Notes: generated by a model not told the origin, from the letters alone. Numbered from the stretch's first letter, positions 11,171-20,703 are shown. The stretch is DNA of 64,000 nt from Bartonella queenslandensis (GCF_018155095.1 NZ_NAAI01000002.1:124001-188000); one strand, 5' to 3'. A program made the numbers and translations.

Positions 11171-12083
11171 ATTATAATCTCCATTCAGCAAGCTACCTCA
11201 ACCTTCATAAAGCATCTTTTTAAGATAGCTCCTCATAACACTCAAAGCCCGTATATTGCTTCAAGCAACATAAAAATAATCATAAACCGCAAGTCGCAAC
11301 AAGCCTCGCTGTCTCGTATATAAGAACAGGATTTTATTGCTACAAGAGAATAATGAGAGAAACATCTCCAAAATAAAAAATTTCTTTTAAAAGAGGCACT
11401 CTAATAACCCATAAATACCATATTTATGAAAGACTTGAGATCATACTCTATTTTTCTCGCAATTCTCAACAACCATATCTGTCTATAAAAATGAAAAAAG
11501 CAATTGTACACGCGTTCTTGATCTCTTATCACTTATTAAGAAATACTGACATAAAAGCTTTTTTAAATATCTCTTAAAGGCGAATAACTTATATCACAAA
11601 TATTATAAAATATTACAAAACTTCCTCAGACTAAAATATCCGCATCTTATAAAACTATTTTTATGAGCTTTCTTTATAGTATTAAAGAGGGCCTTTCCAT
11701 ATGCTCATATTGATAATTATATCACCTATCAATCTCCTCTCAAAAGTGCTTCTTCTAGTATCCTCATGATTCATTGCTATTTAAAAGTTGTGCTTTAAAT
11801 TCACCGAAAAAGCTTTTTCTTAACTGTATTCTTCTGAAATTTGAAAATATATAAAATGCCTTTGTATAAACATTTTAAAGCATCAATAATTGTCGTAATA
11901 CTAAGAGTTGGTCAAGTGTATGAGCTTTATGTATTTTATCTTTATTCAGTAAAATAGTGATGCACCATAAAATTTTTACCATTTACAAATAACGTTGTGA
12001 GACGCTTTGCTTTTGTAAAACTTATTTTTTCCTTTAAGGTCTAAGAACTCTATAATTTTTATTTTCATATTTAAATTGATTTT
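11171..12083. other. Non-coding gap upstream of dnaK and of the PCuAC gene
   Basis: Divergent 5' region of about 0.9 kb, very AT-rich. On the minus strand, CTTG-containing stretches within 150 bp of the dnaK start (for example CTTGCGGTTTATG and CTTGAAGCAATATACGG) could be parts of an RpoH-type promoter, but I could not fix a convincing pair. No CIRCE dyad is present. No repeat-family core or gene was recognised. Confidence 0.4.
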
Positions 12084-12131
12084 ATTTTAGCAATTCTTTG
12101 CTTTTATTTTAAATAAAAAATCTGCTAAAAT
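12084..12131. promoter_or_regulatory. Nested dyad in front of the PCuAC gene
   Basis: ATTTTAGCA (12084-12092) and TGCTAAAAT (12123-12131) form a perfect 9-bp inverted repeat. It encloses an almost concentric dyad, TTTTATTT (12102-12109) with AAATAAAA (12111-12118). It ends 44 bp before the chosen start codon. It could be an operator or a 5'-leader structure; no regulator is known from this sequence. Confidence 0.4.
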
Positions 12132-12175
12132 GAAAAAATATTCAAAGTGTGAATCTTATGAAGGAGGGTGAATCA

Positions 12176-12730
12176 ATGATGATATCTATTATCAAGAAAA
12201 TAACAAATCTCATTTTTAAAAATACAATACATGCACAATATTCATACAAAAAGGTTATCGCAGGTATCGTATGTACTCTTCTCTTTGCTGGCATAACACT
12301 ACCAGCAAGTGCCCAGCAATATAAACTTGGTGACATAGAAATTCTCAATCCTTGGGCACGCGAGACACCTAAAGGTGCAAAAGTTAGTAGCGGTTATTTC
12401 TATATTATTAATCACAGTAATACCCCAGACCGTTTAGTTTTTATTTCCACAAACGGTGTAAAAACAACAGAAATGCACACTATGGCTGTTGTCAATGATA
12501 TTATGAAAATGGAAAAAATGCATAATGGCATTGAAATTCCGGGAAATGGCGAAATCACACTTAAACCAGGTGGTAATCATATTATGTTTATGGGGCTTTC
12601 ACAACCATTCAAGCTAGGTGATAAAATTAGCGCAAAATTGACATTTGAAAACGCAGGAACCATTGATGTTGATTTCTCTGTAAACGCTACGAAAACAGCC
12701 TTACCCCCTAATTCCACTCCTGCCCACTAA
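12176..12730 (+). CDS. Periplasmic copper(I) chaperone, PCuAC family
   Basis: PCuAC (DUF461) proteins carry Cu(I) in the periplasm to the CuA/CuB sites of cytochrome c oxidase. The start at 12176 (MMISIIKK) follows an ideal AAGGAGGG seven bases upstream; an earlier in-frame GTG at 12149 overlaps that ribosome-binding site. The 184-residue precursor has a basic then hydrophobic leader ending ITLPASAQQ, a signal-peptide pattern. The mature part has NPWARETPKG. The copper ligands match the H-M-x10-M-x21-H-x-M type pattern: MHTMAVV, MEKMHNGIEIP and GNHIMFMGL. Alone between dnaK and a convergent LysM gene, it has a terminator at 12.77 kb. Confidence 0.93.
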   Translation: MMISIIKKITNLIFKNTIHAQYSYKKVIAGIVCTLLFAGITLPASAQQYKLGDIEILNPWARETPKGAKVSSGYFYIINHSNTPDRLVFISTNGVKTTEMHTMAVVNDIMKMEKMHNGIEIPGNGEITLKPGGNHIMFMGLSQPFKLGDKISAKLTFENAGTIDVDFSVNATKTALPPNSTPAH

Positions 12731-12766
12731 GCCTTTTTTTATTATAAACACACATTTTATAAAATG

Positions 12767-12803
12767 AAGAAGCGTGAAATTTTTTACGCTTCTTATTTTT
12801 GTT
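12767..12803 (+). terminator. Rho-independent terminator of the PCuAC gene
   Basis: AAGAAGCGT (12767-12775) pairs perfectly with ACGCTTCTT (12786-12794) around a ten-base loop. ATTTTTGTTT follows. It sits 37 bp after the stop codon. Confidence 0.85.
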
Positions 12804-12844
12804 TAATATCATAAAATAAGCAAAAAATTATCCTCTTTGATGCG

Positions 12845-13300
12845 TTAAATATGGTCAATTTCAGGGATACGCAAAACTTGTCCAGGATAAATTTTATCAG
12901 GAGATTTTAGCATGGGTTTATTGGCTTCAAAAATAAATGTGTTTTTATCACCTTGCCCTTTTCCATAAACCTCTTCAGCAATTTTCCAAAGATTATCACC
13001 AGATTTAACCTCATAAAAACGAGAATTTTTTCTAGGCGCCGTATCTATAACCTTTAATTGCTCAACATCCACAGAAGAGATACCTTGTGAATTGCCAACA
13101 ACCAAAAGTGCTTTTTCAAGTGTTTCCCTATCTGGAACCTCCCCGCTTAAAATCGCTTTACCGTCTTCAACTTGAATATTGACTTTTTCTGTACCGAGTT
13201 GAAAACGATCAAATGCAGCCTTAAAGTCTTTTTCTTTTGGTTCATGGTCCCCCATACCTAATTTTTCCCCCACAGTTTTAATAAAATTAAAAAATCCCAC
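12845..13300 (-). CDS. BON-LysM domain protein (YgaU/Kbp type)
   Basis: Small protein of the type called YgaU or Kbp in E. coli, where it binds potassium; the role here is inferred only from family. The GTG start at 13300 (VGFFNFIKTVGEKLG) is preferred over an upstream ATG because AAGGAGGT lies five bases before it and the N-terminus matches the family. The 151 residues comprise an N-terminal amphipathic stretch, a BON domain (about 30-85, VNIQVEDGKAILSGEVPDRE) and a C-terminal LysM domain (about 97-150, YEVKSGDNLWKIAEEVYG to IYPGQVLRIP). There is no signal peptide with this start, so it is probably cytoplasmic. Confidence 0.9.
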   Translation of the reverse strand: MGFFNFIKTVGEKLGMGDHEPKEKDFKAAFDRFQLGTEKVNIQVEDGKAILSGEVPDRETLEKALLVVGNSQGISSVDVEQLKVIDTAPRKNSRFYEVKSGDNLWKIAEEVYGKGQGDKNTFIFEANKPMLKSPDKIYPGQVLRIPEIDHI

Positions 13301-13687
13301 GATGACCTCCTTATCATATAGCAGAAACAAATTTTTGTGCATATGTTGCCACATTCTCGTCTTTGCTCTTAAAACACATAGGTAGATTTTCTAAACTTCA
13401 ACAATCAAAACGAAACCTGTTCAATTTTAGGACAAAGATAAGAATAAACTATGCAATAAATTTTGATAAAAAAAGCTTTTATGCAAATTTTCTCTCAAAC
13501 GAAGGGATCTTAATAGACGTAGAAACATTATAAATTATGAAAGCAAAACAAGATTTTACAGGAATGATAAAAGGGTTTTTACTTTGCTACAATTTGTATC
13601 ATATTTGTTTTGCAAAAAAAATGTGAACTCCCATATAAATAGGTGTGGGTAATTTGCTACCACAGCAATAGAAAGGTCTAAGAAACC
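13301..13687. other. Divergent intergenic region, LysM gene / chvI
   Basis: 387 bp of AT-rich sequence holding the 5' regions of two divergent genes. I see the strong ribosome-binding site of the LysM gene and AAAGG before chvI, but no promoter pair that I would defend and no repeat. Confidence 0.35.
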
Positions 13688-14410
13688 ATGAAAGATACAC
13701 CAACAATCACGCAAACGATTGTACTTGTTGATGATGATCGCAATATTTTGACATCTCTATCTTTTGCGCTTGAGACAGAAGGATATCGGGTTGAAAGCTA
13801 TACAGATGGAGCATCTGCACTCAAAGGTCTCACACTTCACCCCCCACACTTAGCTATTTTTGATATTAAAATGCCACGAATGGATGGAATGGAGCTCTTG
13901 CGTCGTTTACGTCAAAAATCTGATCTTCCAGTTATTTTTCTCACCTCTAAAGATGATGAAATTGATGAATTATTCGGTCTCAAAATGGGAGCTGATGATT
14001 TTATTACTAAACCTTTCTCCCAACGCCTTCTCATTGAGCGTGTGAAAGCTATTTTGCGCCGTTCCAATGCACGTAACCAACCGCTTTCTACAGGAACTGC
14101 TTCCACTTCTTCTCTCAAACGTGGAGATCTTGTGATGGATCAAGAACGTCACACCTGTACATGGAAAGATAAACCTGTTATTTTGACTGTTACGGAGTTT
14201 TTGATTCTGCAAACTTTAGCACAAAGACCAGGAGTTGTAAAAAGTCGTGATGCTTTGATGGATGCGGCCTATAGTGATCAGGTCTATGTGGATGATCGTA
14301 CCATTGATAGTCACATTAAACGTCTGCGTAAAAAATTTAAACAAGTAGATGATGACTTTGCAATGATCGAAACACTTTATGGTGTAGGGTATCGTTTTCA
14401 CGAGGTATAA
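13688..14410 (+). CDS. chvI: OmpR-family response regulator ChvI (BatR in Bartonella)
   Basis: DNA-binding partner of the ChvG sensor next door. In Bartonella the pair is called BatR/BatS and responds to host-like pH, controlling virulence functions such as the VirB system; this is established for the family, not shown here. The receiver domain (1-120) has the acidic cluster DDD at 15-17, phospho-acceptor Asp59 ([14 protein letters not shown]), the Thr/Ser switch FLTSKDD and Lys108 in DDFITKPF. A winged-helix output domain (about 140-238) contains [20 protein letters not shown] and [16 protein letters not shown]. The chvG frame begins 39 bp downstream, so the two form one unit. Confidence 0.95.
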   Translation: MKDTPTITQTIVLVDDDRNILTSLSFALETEGYRVESYTDGASALKGLTLHPPHLAIFDIKMPRMDGMELLRRLRQKSDLPVIFLTSKDDEIDELFGLKMGADDFITKPFSQRLLIERVKAILRRSNARNQPLSTGTASTSSLKRGDLVMDQERHTCTWKDKPVILTVTEFLILQTLAQRPGVVKSRDALMDAAYSDQVYVDDRTIDSHIKRLRKKFKQVDDDFAMIETLYGVGYRFHEV

Positions 14411-14449
14411 GACTGCTTTGTCACAAAAATTTGAACGGCAATCAAATCG

Positions 14450-16234
14450 ATGACTGACAATTCTCAACTGGAAACTCTAAAAAAAATAGCTCCTAACGGT
14501 ATATCCTCAACGCCATTTCTTATGTTTTCTCGTTTGTATCTTCGAACACAACGTCTCTTTAGACAATTGCTTTTTTCCAGTCTCACACGCCGCATTGTTA
14601 TATTAAACATTGCTGCCCTTGCCGTTCTCGTTACAGGCATTTTATACCTTAACCAATTTCGCGACGGTTTAATTGAAGCAAAAATTAAAAGTTTATGTAC
14701 CCAAGGAAAAATTATTGCTGGGGCTATTGCTGCTTCTGCAACTGTCGATACAAATTCTATCCTTATTGACCCCCAAAAACTCCTAGAGTTACAGACTGGT
14801 GAAAGCGTTACACCTGCCCCCCAATCAACCGACTCTTGGGATTTTCCCATTAACCCTGAACAAGTTGCCCCTCTTTTACGACGTCTCATCACACCTAAAA
14901 CGACAAGAGCACGTATTTATGATCGTGATGCTACTTTACTTCTTGATTCGCGGGTTCTTTATTCTAGTGGAGAAGTTTTTAGCTATGATTTACCCCCACT
15001 TAAAACAGAACAAAATATATGGGATCGTCTGACTTCATGGTATTCAAACACATTTTATGGCAAAGGTATTGCGCTTGATAGAGAACAAATGAAAAGCCGT
15101 GGTATTGCTTATCCAGAAGTGTACCGAGCATTAAATGGATCTCTTGCTACAGCCAAAAGACGCAACAGACAAGGTCAACTCATTGTTTCTGTTGCCGTTC
15201 CTGTTCAACGCTATCGTGCAGTGGTTGGTGCCCTTCTTCTTTCAACCACCGGCTCCGATATCGATAACATTGTAAAAGCTGAAAGACTGGTTATATTTAA
15301 AGTCTTTGCTGTTGTAGGCAGTGTCCTTTTGGTTCTTTCGCTCTTTTTAGCCCATACGATTGCCCATCCCTTAAGCAAATTATCTGCCTCTGCTAACCGA
15401 GTGCGTAATGGCAATAATCAGCGTGTAGAAATCCCTGATTTTTCAATGCGTGAAGATGAAATTGGTCACCTATCAACTTCTATTCGTGACATGACCAATG
15501 CTCTTTACATGCGTATTGAAGCCATTGAACGCTTTGCTGCTGATGTAAGCCACGAATTAAAAAATCCCCTCACGTCTCTACGCAGTGCTGTTGAAACCCT
15601 CCCCCTAGCTAAAAATGAAGAAGCACAAGAAAAATTGCTTGAAATTATTCAACATGATGTGCGCCGTCTTGATCGATTGATTACAGATATTTCTGATGCA
15701 TCGCGACTCGATGCAGAGCTTGCACGAGAAACCGCGGAGATCGTTGATATGAAACCGCTTTTGGAAAGTCTTGTTCATGCCGTTCAGGAAGTATACCGCA
15801 ATGCGCAAACCATCGATGTAAGTCTTAATATTGTTCCACGCCCTCATGGAAAAGCTTATCTTGTGTTGGGACACGAACTCCGTTTAGGGCAAGTCATTTC
15901 AAATCTTCTTGAAAATGCACGCTCCTTTATTCCCCGTAATCATGGCAAAATTTCCATTACTATGAAAAGTCATTCTTCAACCCTTATTTTAACCATTGAA
16001 GACAATGGCCCCGGTATTCGTTCAGAAAACATTGAACGCATTTTTGAACGTTTTTATACAGATCGACCAAATGAAGATGCTTTTGGACAAAACTCTGGAC
16101 TTGGTCTGTCTATTAGTCGGCAAATCATCGAGGCCCATAATGGGACAATTACAGCCGAAAATATTATTGATCCAGCACTTGGAAAATGTAAAACTGGTGC
16201 GCGTTTTATTATTATGCTTCCTCTCGTAAAATAA
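14450..16234 (+). CDS. chvG: Sensor histidine kinase ChvG (BatS in Bartonella)
   Basis: Inner-membrane kinase that phosphorylates ChvI in response to envelope or acid signals. The 594 residues comprise a short cytoplasmic N-terminus, TM1 at about 49-67 (IVILNIAALAVLVTGILYL), a large periplasmic sensor of about 210 residues, TM2 (VFAVVGSVLLVLSLFLAHTI) and a HAMP linker. The dimerisation box follows with phospho-acceptor His368 (ADVSHELKNPLTSLR). The ATP-binding domain has an N-box (QVISNLLENARSF), a G1 box (EDNGPGI) and a G2 box (FGQNSGLGLSIS). Upstream in-frame starts were not needed, since this ATG gives the usual length. hprK follows after 23 bp. Confidence 0.95.
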   Translation: MTDNSQLETLKKIAPNGISSTPFLMFSRLYLRTQRLFRQLLFSSLTRRIVILNIAALAVLVTGILYLNQFRDGLIEAKIKSLCTQGKIIAGAIAASATVDTNSILIDPQKLLELQTGESVTPAPQSTDSWDFPINPEQVAPLLRRLITPKTTRARIYDRDATLLLDSRVLYSSGEVFSYDLPPLKTEQNIWDRLTSWYSNTFYGKGIALDREQMKSRGIAYPEVYRALNGSLATAKRRNRQGQLIVSVAVPVQRYRAVVGALLLSTTGSDIDNIVKAERLVIFKVFAVVGSVLLVLSLFLAHTIAHPLSKLSASANRVRNGNNQRVEIPDFSMREDEIGHLSTSIRDMTNALYMRIEAIERFAADVSHELKNPLTSLRSAVETLPLAKNEEAQEKLLEIIQHDVRRLDRLITDISDASRLDAELARETAEIVDMKPLLESLVHAVQEVYRNAQTIDVSLNIVPRPHGKAYLVLGHELRLGQVISNLLENARSFIPRNHGKISITMKSHSSTLILTIEDNGPGIRSENIERIFERFYTDRPNEDAFGQNSGLGLSISRQIIEAHNGTITAENIIDPALGKCKTGARFIIMLPLVK

Positions 16235-16257
16235 ATCTTTTATTCGAAGTAAAAGGT

Positions 16258-16722
16258 ATGAAAACAAAATGTGAACTGCTCCACGCAAATTGCCTTCAAC
16301 TGGGTGGAAAAGGGCTATTAATTATGGGGCCATCGGGATCAGGGAAATCAACCCTCACTCTTTCTTTGCTCGACCGCGCTGAATGGTCAAAACGTGAAGC
16401 AAAACTTATCAGTGATGATTATACAGTGCTGCGTGTGGAAAATGGAAAACTTCACGGATACACACCTGATAACTTACAGGGCGGTATCGAGATTCGTGGT
16501 GTTGGTCTTTATATGATAGAATTCCAAAATCATACAATTATCGATTGTATTGTTTCTCTCGGGCCCCAATATGAACGTTTTTCCACAAATAAAACTTTTC
16601 AATTTGAAGATTTGCATATTCCCCTTTTAAAACTTCCCTCTCTTCGTGAAGCCGATTGTACCGCCATTTGTCAAGCTATTGAAGCATTTTTATTTAGAAA
16701 AATATGGCGAAAATCTATCTAA
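16258..16722 (+). CDS. hprK: Short HPr kinase/phosphorylase
   Basis: Alphaproteobacterial HprK consists of the catalytic domain only and phosphorylates the regulatory Ser of HPr. Seen here are the Walker A GPSGSGKST (residues 24-32), LISDDYTVLRV with an acidic pair, and the HPrK signature region GIEIRGVGLY. At 154 residues it lacks the N-terminal domain of Firmicutes HprK, as is normal in this lineage. AAAAGG sits directly before the ATG. It lies between chvG and the EIIA gene, the conserved arrangement that links ChvGI to the regulatory PTS. Confidence 0.93.
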   Translation: MKTKCELLHANCLQLGGKGLLIMGPSGSGKSTLTLSLLDRAEWSKREAKLISDDYTVLRVENGKLHGYTPDNLQGGIEIRGVGLYMIEFQNHTIIDCIVSLGPQYERFSTNKTFQFEDLHIPLLKLPSLREADCTAICQAIEAFLFRKIWRKSI

Positions 16723-16857
16723 TTTTTTTCCAAAGATAAAAAAATCACAATTTTTGCCTTTTTTTTGCAAATTTTTCTTGGCAGCAAGATAAAGCTTTGT
16801 AAAATATACTTCCCACCAATATGGTCGGATCTTATTAGTTAACAGGAGTTTGCGTAA

Positions 16858-17256
16858 ATGATTGGACTCGTGCTTGTAACGCACGGTGAGCTGGCTGTTG
16901 AATTTTTACATGCCGTGGAACATGTTGTTGGAACACAAGAAAAGTTTGCAACAATATGCGTTTATCCCGATGACGATATAGATCAGCGCCGAGGTGATAT
17001 TATAGCCGCAGTAACCGATACAAATACAGATAATGGCGTCATCATATTAACAGATGTGTTCGGTGGAACACCATCAAATATAGCTATTCCTGCTATTGAA
17101 AAAGGACGCGTTGAAATGATTGCGGGGGTTAATTTGCCCATGCTTATTAAACTGATTTCTATTCGCAAATGTCCTGATATCTCATTATCAGATGCGTTAA
17201 GAATAGCACAAGAAGCAGGGCGTAAATATATTAATGTACCAAGTATGATTTCATAG
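16858..17256 (+). CDS. PTS EIIA component, mannose (EIIA-Man) family
   Basis: Receives phosphate from HPr; in alphaproteobacteria without sugar EIIB/EIIC partners it acts as a regulator. The 132-residue protein begins MIGLVLVTHGELAVEF with the phospho-acceptor His9. It continues with IILTDVFGGTPSNIA, the family's second hallmark, and VNLPMLIKLIS. AGGAG is well placed before the ATG. Its stop overlaps the possible GTG start of ptsH. No EIIB or EIIC gene is in the window. Confidence 0.93.
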   Translation: MIGLVLVTHGELAVEFLHAVEHVVGTQEKFATICVYPDDDIDQRRGDIIAAVTDTNTDNGVIILTDVFGGTPSNIAIPAIEKGRVEMIAGVNLPMLIKLISIRKCPDISLSDALRIAQEAGRKYINVPSMIS

Positions 17257-17567
17257 TGGATGATAAAATATTGATGCTTTCTAAAGAGACCCTCCCCTGC
17301 ATAAGCCGTCATTTCAATATCTGTAATAAACGTGGATTGCATGCAAGGGCTTCTGCAAAATTTGTACAAACTGTTGACAATTTTAACGCCACTGTTGAAG
17401 TTGAAAAAGATGGAAAAATCGTTGGTGGATCATCAATTATGGGACTTATGATGCTAGCAGCTTCATCTGGATGCAACCTCACCATTCGTGTTTCAGGACC
17501 AGAAGCAACAGATGCTCTTAATGCTCTTGAAAAACTCATCAATAACAATTTTGGAGAGGAAAGCTAG
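17256..17567 (+). CDS. ptsH: Phosphocarrier protein HPr
   Basis: Carries phosphate from enzyme I (not in this window) to EIIA. Its active-site His is in CNKRGLHARASAKFV, and the regulatory Ser that HprK would modify is in GGSSIMGLMMLAASSG. The start is uncertain: GTG at 17256 overlaps the EIIA stop by one base (103 residues), while ATG at 17274 gives 97. Neither has a good ribosome-binding site, so translational coupling is likely. Both versions carry a longer N-terminal lead than classic HPr. Position at the end of the chvI-chvG-hprK-EIIA cluster supports the call. Confidence 0.93.
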   Translation: MDDKILMLSKETLPCISRHFNICNKRGLHARASAKFVQTVDNFNATVEVEKDGKIVGGSSIMGLMMLAASSGCNLTIRVSGPEATDALNALEKLINNNFGEES

Positions 17568-18138
17568 TACCTTTTCACCATAAACAAGGATGATGGTCCT
17601 TAGAGAACAAGAACTGTCCATCATGATCTTGAATTTTGATTGCTTTTCCCGTTTTTATGCTGAAACTTATATCCACTGTAGATTGGCGTAATTATTATAA
17701 ATTGGTGGTCAATTTTAGCCGTTGTTGCGTATTACGGCTGTTACCCAACGATAATCATATGATTTACATCTTTACAGAAAAGAGAATGCTTACTTTCATT
17801 GAATATATTTGCTTTTAAGCGAAAGAAAAATATCAAGATAATTTCACACATCAGAAATCAATCAACTTTCCTTATTTTCTGCTAAATGCGCATCCTTGCA
17901 TAACGCACAAATAATTTCCAATTGTCCATCATTGATGCATATCATGAAAACGCAATTTTCACTGATATCATAACATTTTTCTTAAAACAAATAAGCTTTT
18001 TATACCCATAATTATGGTAAGCATTTTTTAGACATTCTTTTTCTATACTATTGTCTTATCTTCTGTGGCATTTTTCATTTTTAATTTATCGGCCACTGTA
18101 CTTGAGAGAACATCTTTTCATTATAAGGATATAATATC
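17568..18138. other. Gap between ptsH and thpR
   Basis: 570 bp. GATGATGG (17588-17595) and CCATCATG (17618-17625) can pair just after ptsH, but there is no T-run. A 60-codon frame at 17636-17818 has no family resemblance. No repeat-family core or RNA gene was recognised. Confidence 0.35.
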
Positions 18139-18678
18139 ATGTCTCGTCTATTTAGTGCCCTTCAAATTCCTCAACAAACAACACAACAACTTGTATCATT
18201 GCAAAATGGCTTACCAAATGCGCAGTGGATTAATCCGAAAAACTTTCACGTCACTTTGTCTTTTTTTGGTGAAATTGAAAGTGCTACAGCAGATGCACTT
18301 ATATCCGCCTTTGACACAATAAAGCTCCCTCCTTTTATGTTACAAATAGAGGGTTTTGATATTTTTGGTTCAGAAAACGCTCCACATTCTCTTGTTATTC
18401 GCATTAAACCTTGCGAAACTCTCAATCTTTTACACGAAAAGATGCAATATATCCGAAATAAATTAGGGCTAGCGCCTGATGAAAGAGAATTTATTCCACA
18501 TATTACTGTTGCGCGACTGCTTGATATTAAACCCGAAGACCTTCCTCCTTATCTGTCTTCTCGGGGTAGCTTTTCATTTCCCCCTTTTGAGGTTGATCAT
18601 TTTGTTTTATTTTTATCACCATCTCCCTTAAGTGATGCACCATATATTGTAAAAGGAAGTTGGCCACTTCAAAGGTAA
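18139..18678 (+). CDS. thpR: RNA 2',3'-cyclic phosphodiesterase (2H family)
   Basis: Two-histidine (2H) phosphoesterase of the LigT/ThpR group, which opens RNA 2',3'-cyclic phosphates and can show 2'-5' ligase activity in vitro. The 179 residues carry both catalytic H-x-T-x motifs: NFHVTLSFFG in the first half and IPHITVARL in the second, plus the family start MSRLFSALQIP. AAGGA lies upstream of the ATG. Another frame overlaps it from 18065 but has no family features. It is convergent with grpE across a hairpin. Confidence 0.93.
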   Translation: MSRLFSALQIPQQTTQQLVSLQNGLPNAQWINPKNFHVTLSFFGEIESATADALISAFDTIKLPPFMLQIEGFDIFGSENAPHSLVIRIKPCETLNLLHEKMQYIRNKLGLAPDEREFIPHITVARLLDIKPEDLPPYLSSRGSFSFPPFEVDHFVLFLSPSPLSDAPYIVKGSWPLQR

Positions 18679-18700
18679 AAGGGTGTTTATAACACCCTTT
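18678..18700. terminator. Bidirectional hairpin between thpR and grpE
   Basis: AAAGGGTGTT (18678-18687) and AACACCCTTT (18691-18700) form a perfect 10-bp stem with a 3-base loop, starting in the thpR stop codon. On the minus strand it is followed by TACCTTTG. T-runs are weak on both sides, but its location between convergent genes fits shared termination. Confidence 0.7.
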
Positions 18701-18773
18701 AAAGCCCTTTGATTGAGAAAGATCCCATACATGCGCAATTGCAGGGAATGCTGCATTTTACGTTGGAGGTTTG

Positions 18774-19442
18774 TTATTGATGTGAAGCCTTATCAGTTTC
18801 AACAGAAGCTTCTTTTGTTCCTCCTTTAGCCACACCCACTATAGCTGGACGTAGAACCCTTTCCCCGATAATATAACCGGCCTGAACAACTTGTTGAACA
18901 GTGTTATCGGGAACATCGGTATTAGGAATTTCAAACATCGCTTGATGAAAATGAGGATCAAATTTTTGCCCCTCTGGATGAATTTTCTGCACCCCATGAC
19001 GTTCTAATGCTGCCATCATGGCGCGTTCAGTCATTTCAACACCTTCTGCCAATGATTTCAAACCAGCATCACTCTCTCGTGCACCTTCTGGAATCGCTTC
19101 CAAAGCACGATTGAGATTATCAGAGACAGATAACATATCCCGTGCAAAATTAGCAATCGAATAAGTCCTTGCATCCGCTACATCACGCGCCGTACGACGT
19201 CGAAGATTTTCCATATCTGCAGCAAGACGTAAAAGCTGATCTTTCAGCTCTTTATTTTCATCCTGCAAAGACGCTAAAGGATCAACCTCTTTACTTTCTT
19301 CTTCAACATCTTCGTATGCTTCTGTTTTATGTGTTTTTAAAAATTCATCAGCTGCTTGTTTAAGTGTATTACGATCAGCTGGATTTTTTAAATCGCAATT
19401 TTCAAATGAAGCGTCAGTAAATTTGTTTTTTTCATCAGACAT
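18774..19442 (-). CDS. grpE: Nucleotide exchange factor GrpE
   Basis: Exchanges ADP on DnaK. The 222-residue protein has an acidic, variable N-terminus, a long coiled-coil helix (about 55-110, [20 protein letters not shown] then [15 protein letters not shown]) and the C-terminal beta-domain with the family signature QMA-like [20 protein letters not shown] and [23 protein letters not shown] precedes the ATG. It lies 125 bp after hrcA on the same strand, probably in one heat-shock transcript. Confidence 0.96.
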   Translation of the reverse strand: MSDEKNKFTDASFENCDLKNPADRNTLKQAADEFLKTHKTEAYEDVEEESKEVDPLASLQDENKELKDQLLRLAADMENLRRRTARDVADARTYSIANFARDMLSVSDNLNRALEAIPEGARESDAGLKSLAEGVEMTERAMMAALERHGVQKIHPEGQKFDPHFHQAMFEIPNTDVPDNTVQQVVQAGYIIGERVLRPAIVGVAKGGTKEASVETDKASHQ

Positions 19443-19567
19443 AAAAATTTTATTCCTTCATAAGATTTATTATTCTCGATATCGAAATTTTACAGACAAA
19501 AATCAAGAGGTACTGATGTATATTAATACAATGAGCTTTTATAGTACAAATACTTACCTACATCGTT

Positions 19568-20638
19568 TTAACGCAATAACTGTGATACAAGTTGAGCTGT
19601 ATAATCAACCATAGGCACAATCCTTGCATAATTAAGCCGTGTAGGACCAATAACACCTAAAGCACCAATGACTCTTTGTTGTGAATCACGATAAGGTGCG
19701 ACGACTAAAGAAGAACCAGAAAGTGAAAATAACTTATTTTCTGAACCAATAAAAATTCGAACCCCTGAACCTTCATCCGTTAAATCGAGAAGCTGTGCCA
19801 TACTCTCACGCGTTTCAAGATCGTCAAACAAATGGCGTAAACGTTCTAAATCTTCTTCTGCTTTCACATCTTCAAGCAAATTACTGCGTCCACGAACAAT
19901 AAGATGTATTTTATGGTCAGCATCTTCTCCTCCCCAAAGAGCTAATCCCGTTTCAACAAGATGATGTGATAAATCATCAAGTGCAGCCCGTGTTTCTGCG
20001 CACAAACAAGCAATTTCTCCTTTAGCTTCACTCAATGTACGCCCTTGAATATGGGCATTGAGAAAATTCGTCGCTTCTGTCAATTGCGCATGGGTAACCC
20101 CTTCTGGCAAATGAACAATACGATTTTCAACCTCACCTTGTTGAGTCACCAAAACGGCAAGAGCATGCTCTCTATCAAGGCGTACAAATTCAATATGTTT
20201 CAATGTCCCTTCTTGTTTTGTTGCCAGAACAAGCCCTGCCCCACGGGAGAGATCTGAAAGAACTCGGCTTGCTTGAACAAGAAAATGTTCAACCGATTGT
20301 GCGTGACCTGCCTCTTTGACTTGCATTTCAATATTTTCTCGCTCCTCGTTTGGCAAATCACCTGCTTCCATAAATGCATCAACAAAAAAGCGTAAACCCG
20401 ATTGAGTTGGCATTCTCCCTGCTGAAACATGCGGTGCATAAATCAAACCCAGATGTTCAAGATCACTCATCACATTGCGAATCGTCGCAGGTGATAATGT
20501 CTGTTGCAAAAGTCGCGAAAGATTGCGTGACCCTACAGGCTCACCATCATTAAGATAGGCTTCAACAATATGGCGAAAAATATCACGCGAACGCTCATCA
20601 AGATATTTTAGTTCATTATCAATCGTTTTGTGCTTCAT
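19568..20638 (-). CDS. hrcA: Heat-inducible transcription repressor HrcA
   Basis: Repressor of class I heat-shock genes through CIRCE operators (usually groESL in alphaproteobacteria). The 356 residues contain an N-terminal winged-helix domain (LDERSRDIFRHIVEAYLNDG, then PVGSRNLSR and SPATIRNVMSDLEHLGL), a GAF-like dimerisation domain, and the C-terminal motif GALGVIGPTRLNYARIVPMV, all typical. No CIRCE dyad was found in this window, so its targets lie elsewhere. grpE follows downstream. Confidence 0.96.
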   Translation of the reverse strand: MKHKTIDNELKYLDERSRDIFRHIVEAYLNDGEPVGSRNLSRLLQQTLSPATIRNVMSDLEHLGLIYAPHVSAGRMPTQSGLRFFVDAFMEAGDLPNEERENIEMQVKEAGHAQSVEHFLVQASRVLSDLSRGAGLVLATKQEGTLKHIEFVRLDREHALAVLVTQQGEVENRIVHLPEGVTHAQLTEATNFLNAHIQGRTLSEAKGEIACLCAETRAALDDLSHHLVETGLALWGGEDADHKIHLIVRGRSNLLEDVKAEEDLERLRHLFDDLETRESMAQLLDLTDEGSGVRIFIGSENKLFSLSGSSLVVAPYRDSQQRVIGALGVIGPTRLNYARIVPMVDYTAQLVSQLLR

Positions 20639-20675
20639 AAAAATTGTTTCACTATTTAAAAAAACACTCTTCTCT

Positions 20676-20703
20676 TATATAAGTTTTGCTAAGGTTTGGT
20701 CAA
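20676..20703 (-). promoter_or_regulatory. Sigma-70-like promoter of hrcA-grpE
   Basis: On the minus strand TTGACC (20698-20703) and TATATA (20676-20681) are separated by 16 bp, about 40 bp before the hrcA start. The match to the -35/-10 consensus is good for so AT-rich a genome, but unproven. Confidence 0.5.

Noticed and set aside
18065-18322. 85-codon frame overlapping the start of thpR
   Set aside because: It is in another frame of a well-supported 2H phosphoesterase gene and shows no family features.
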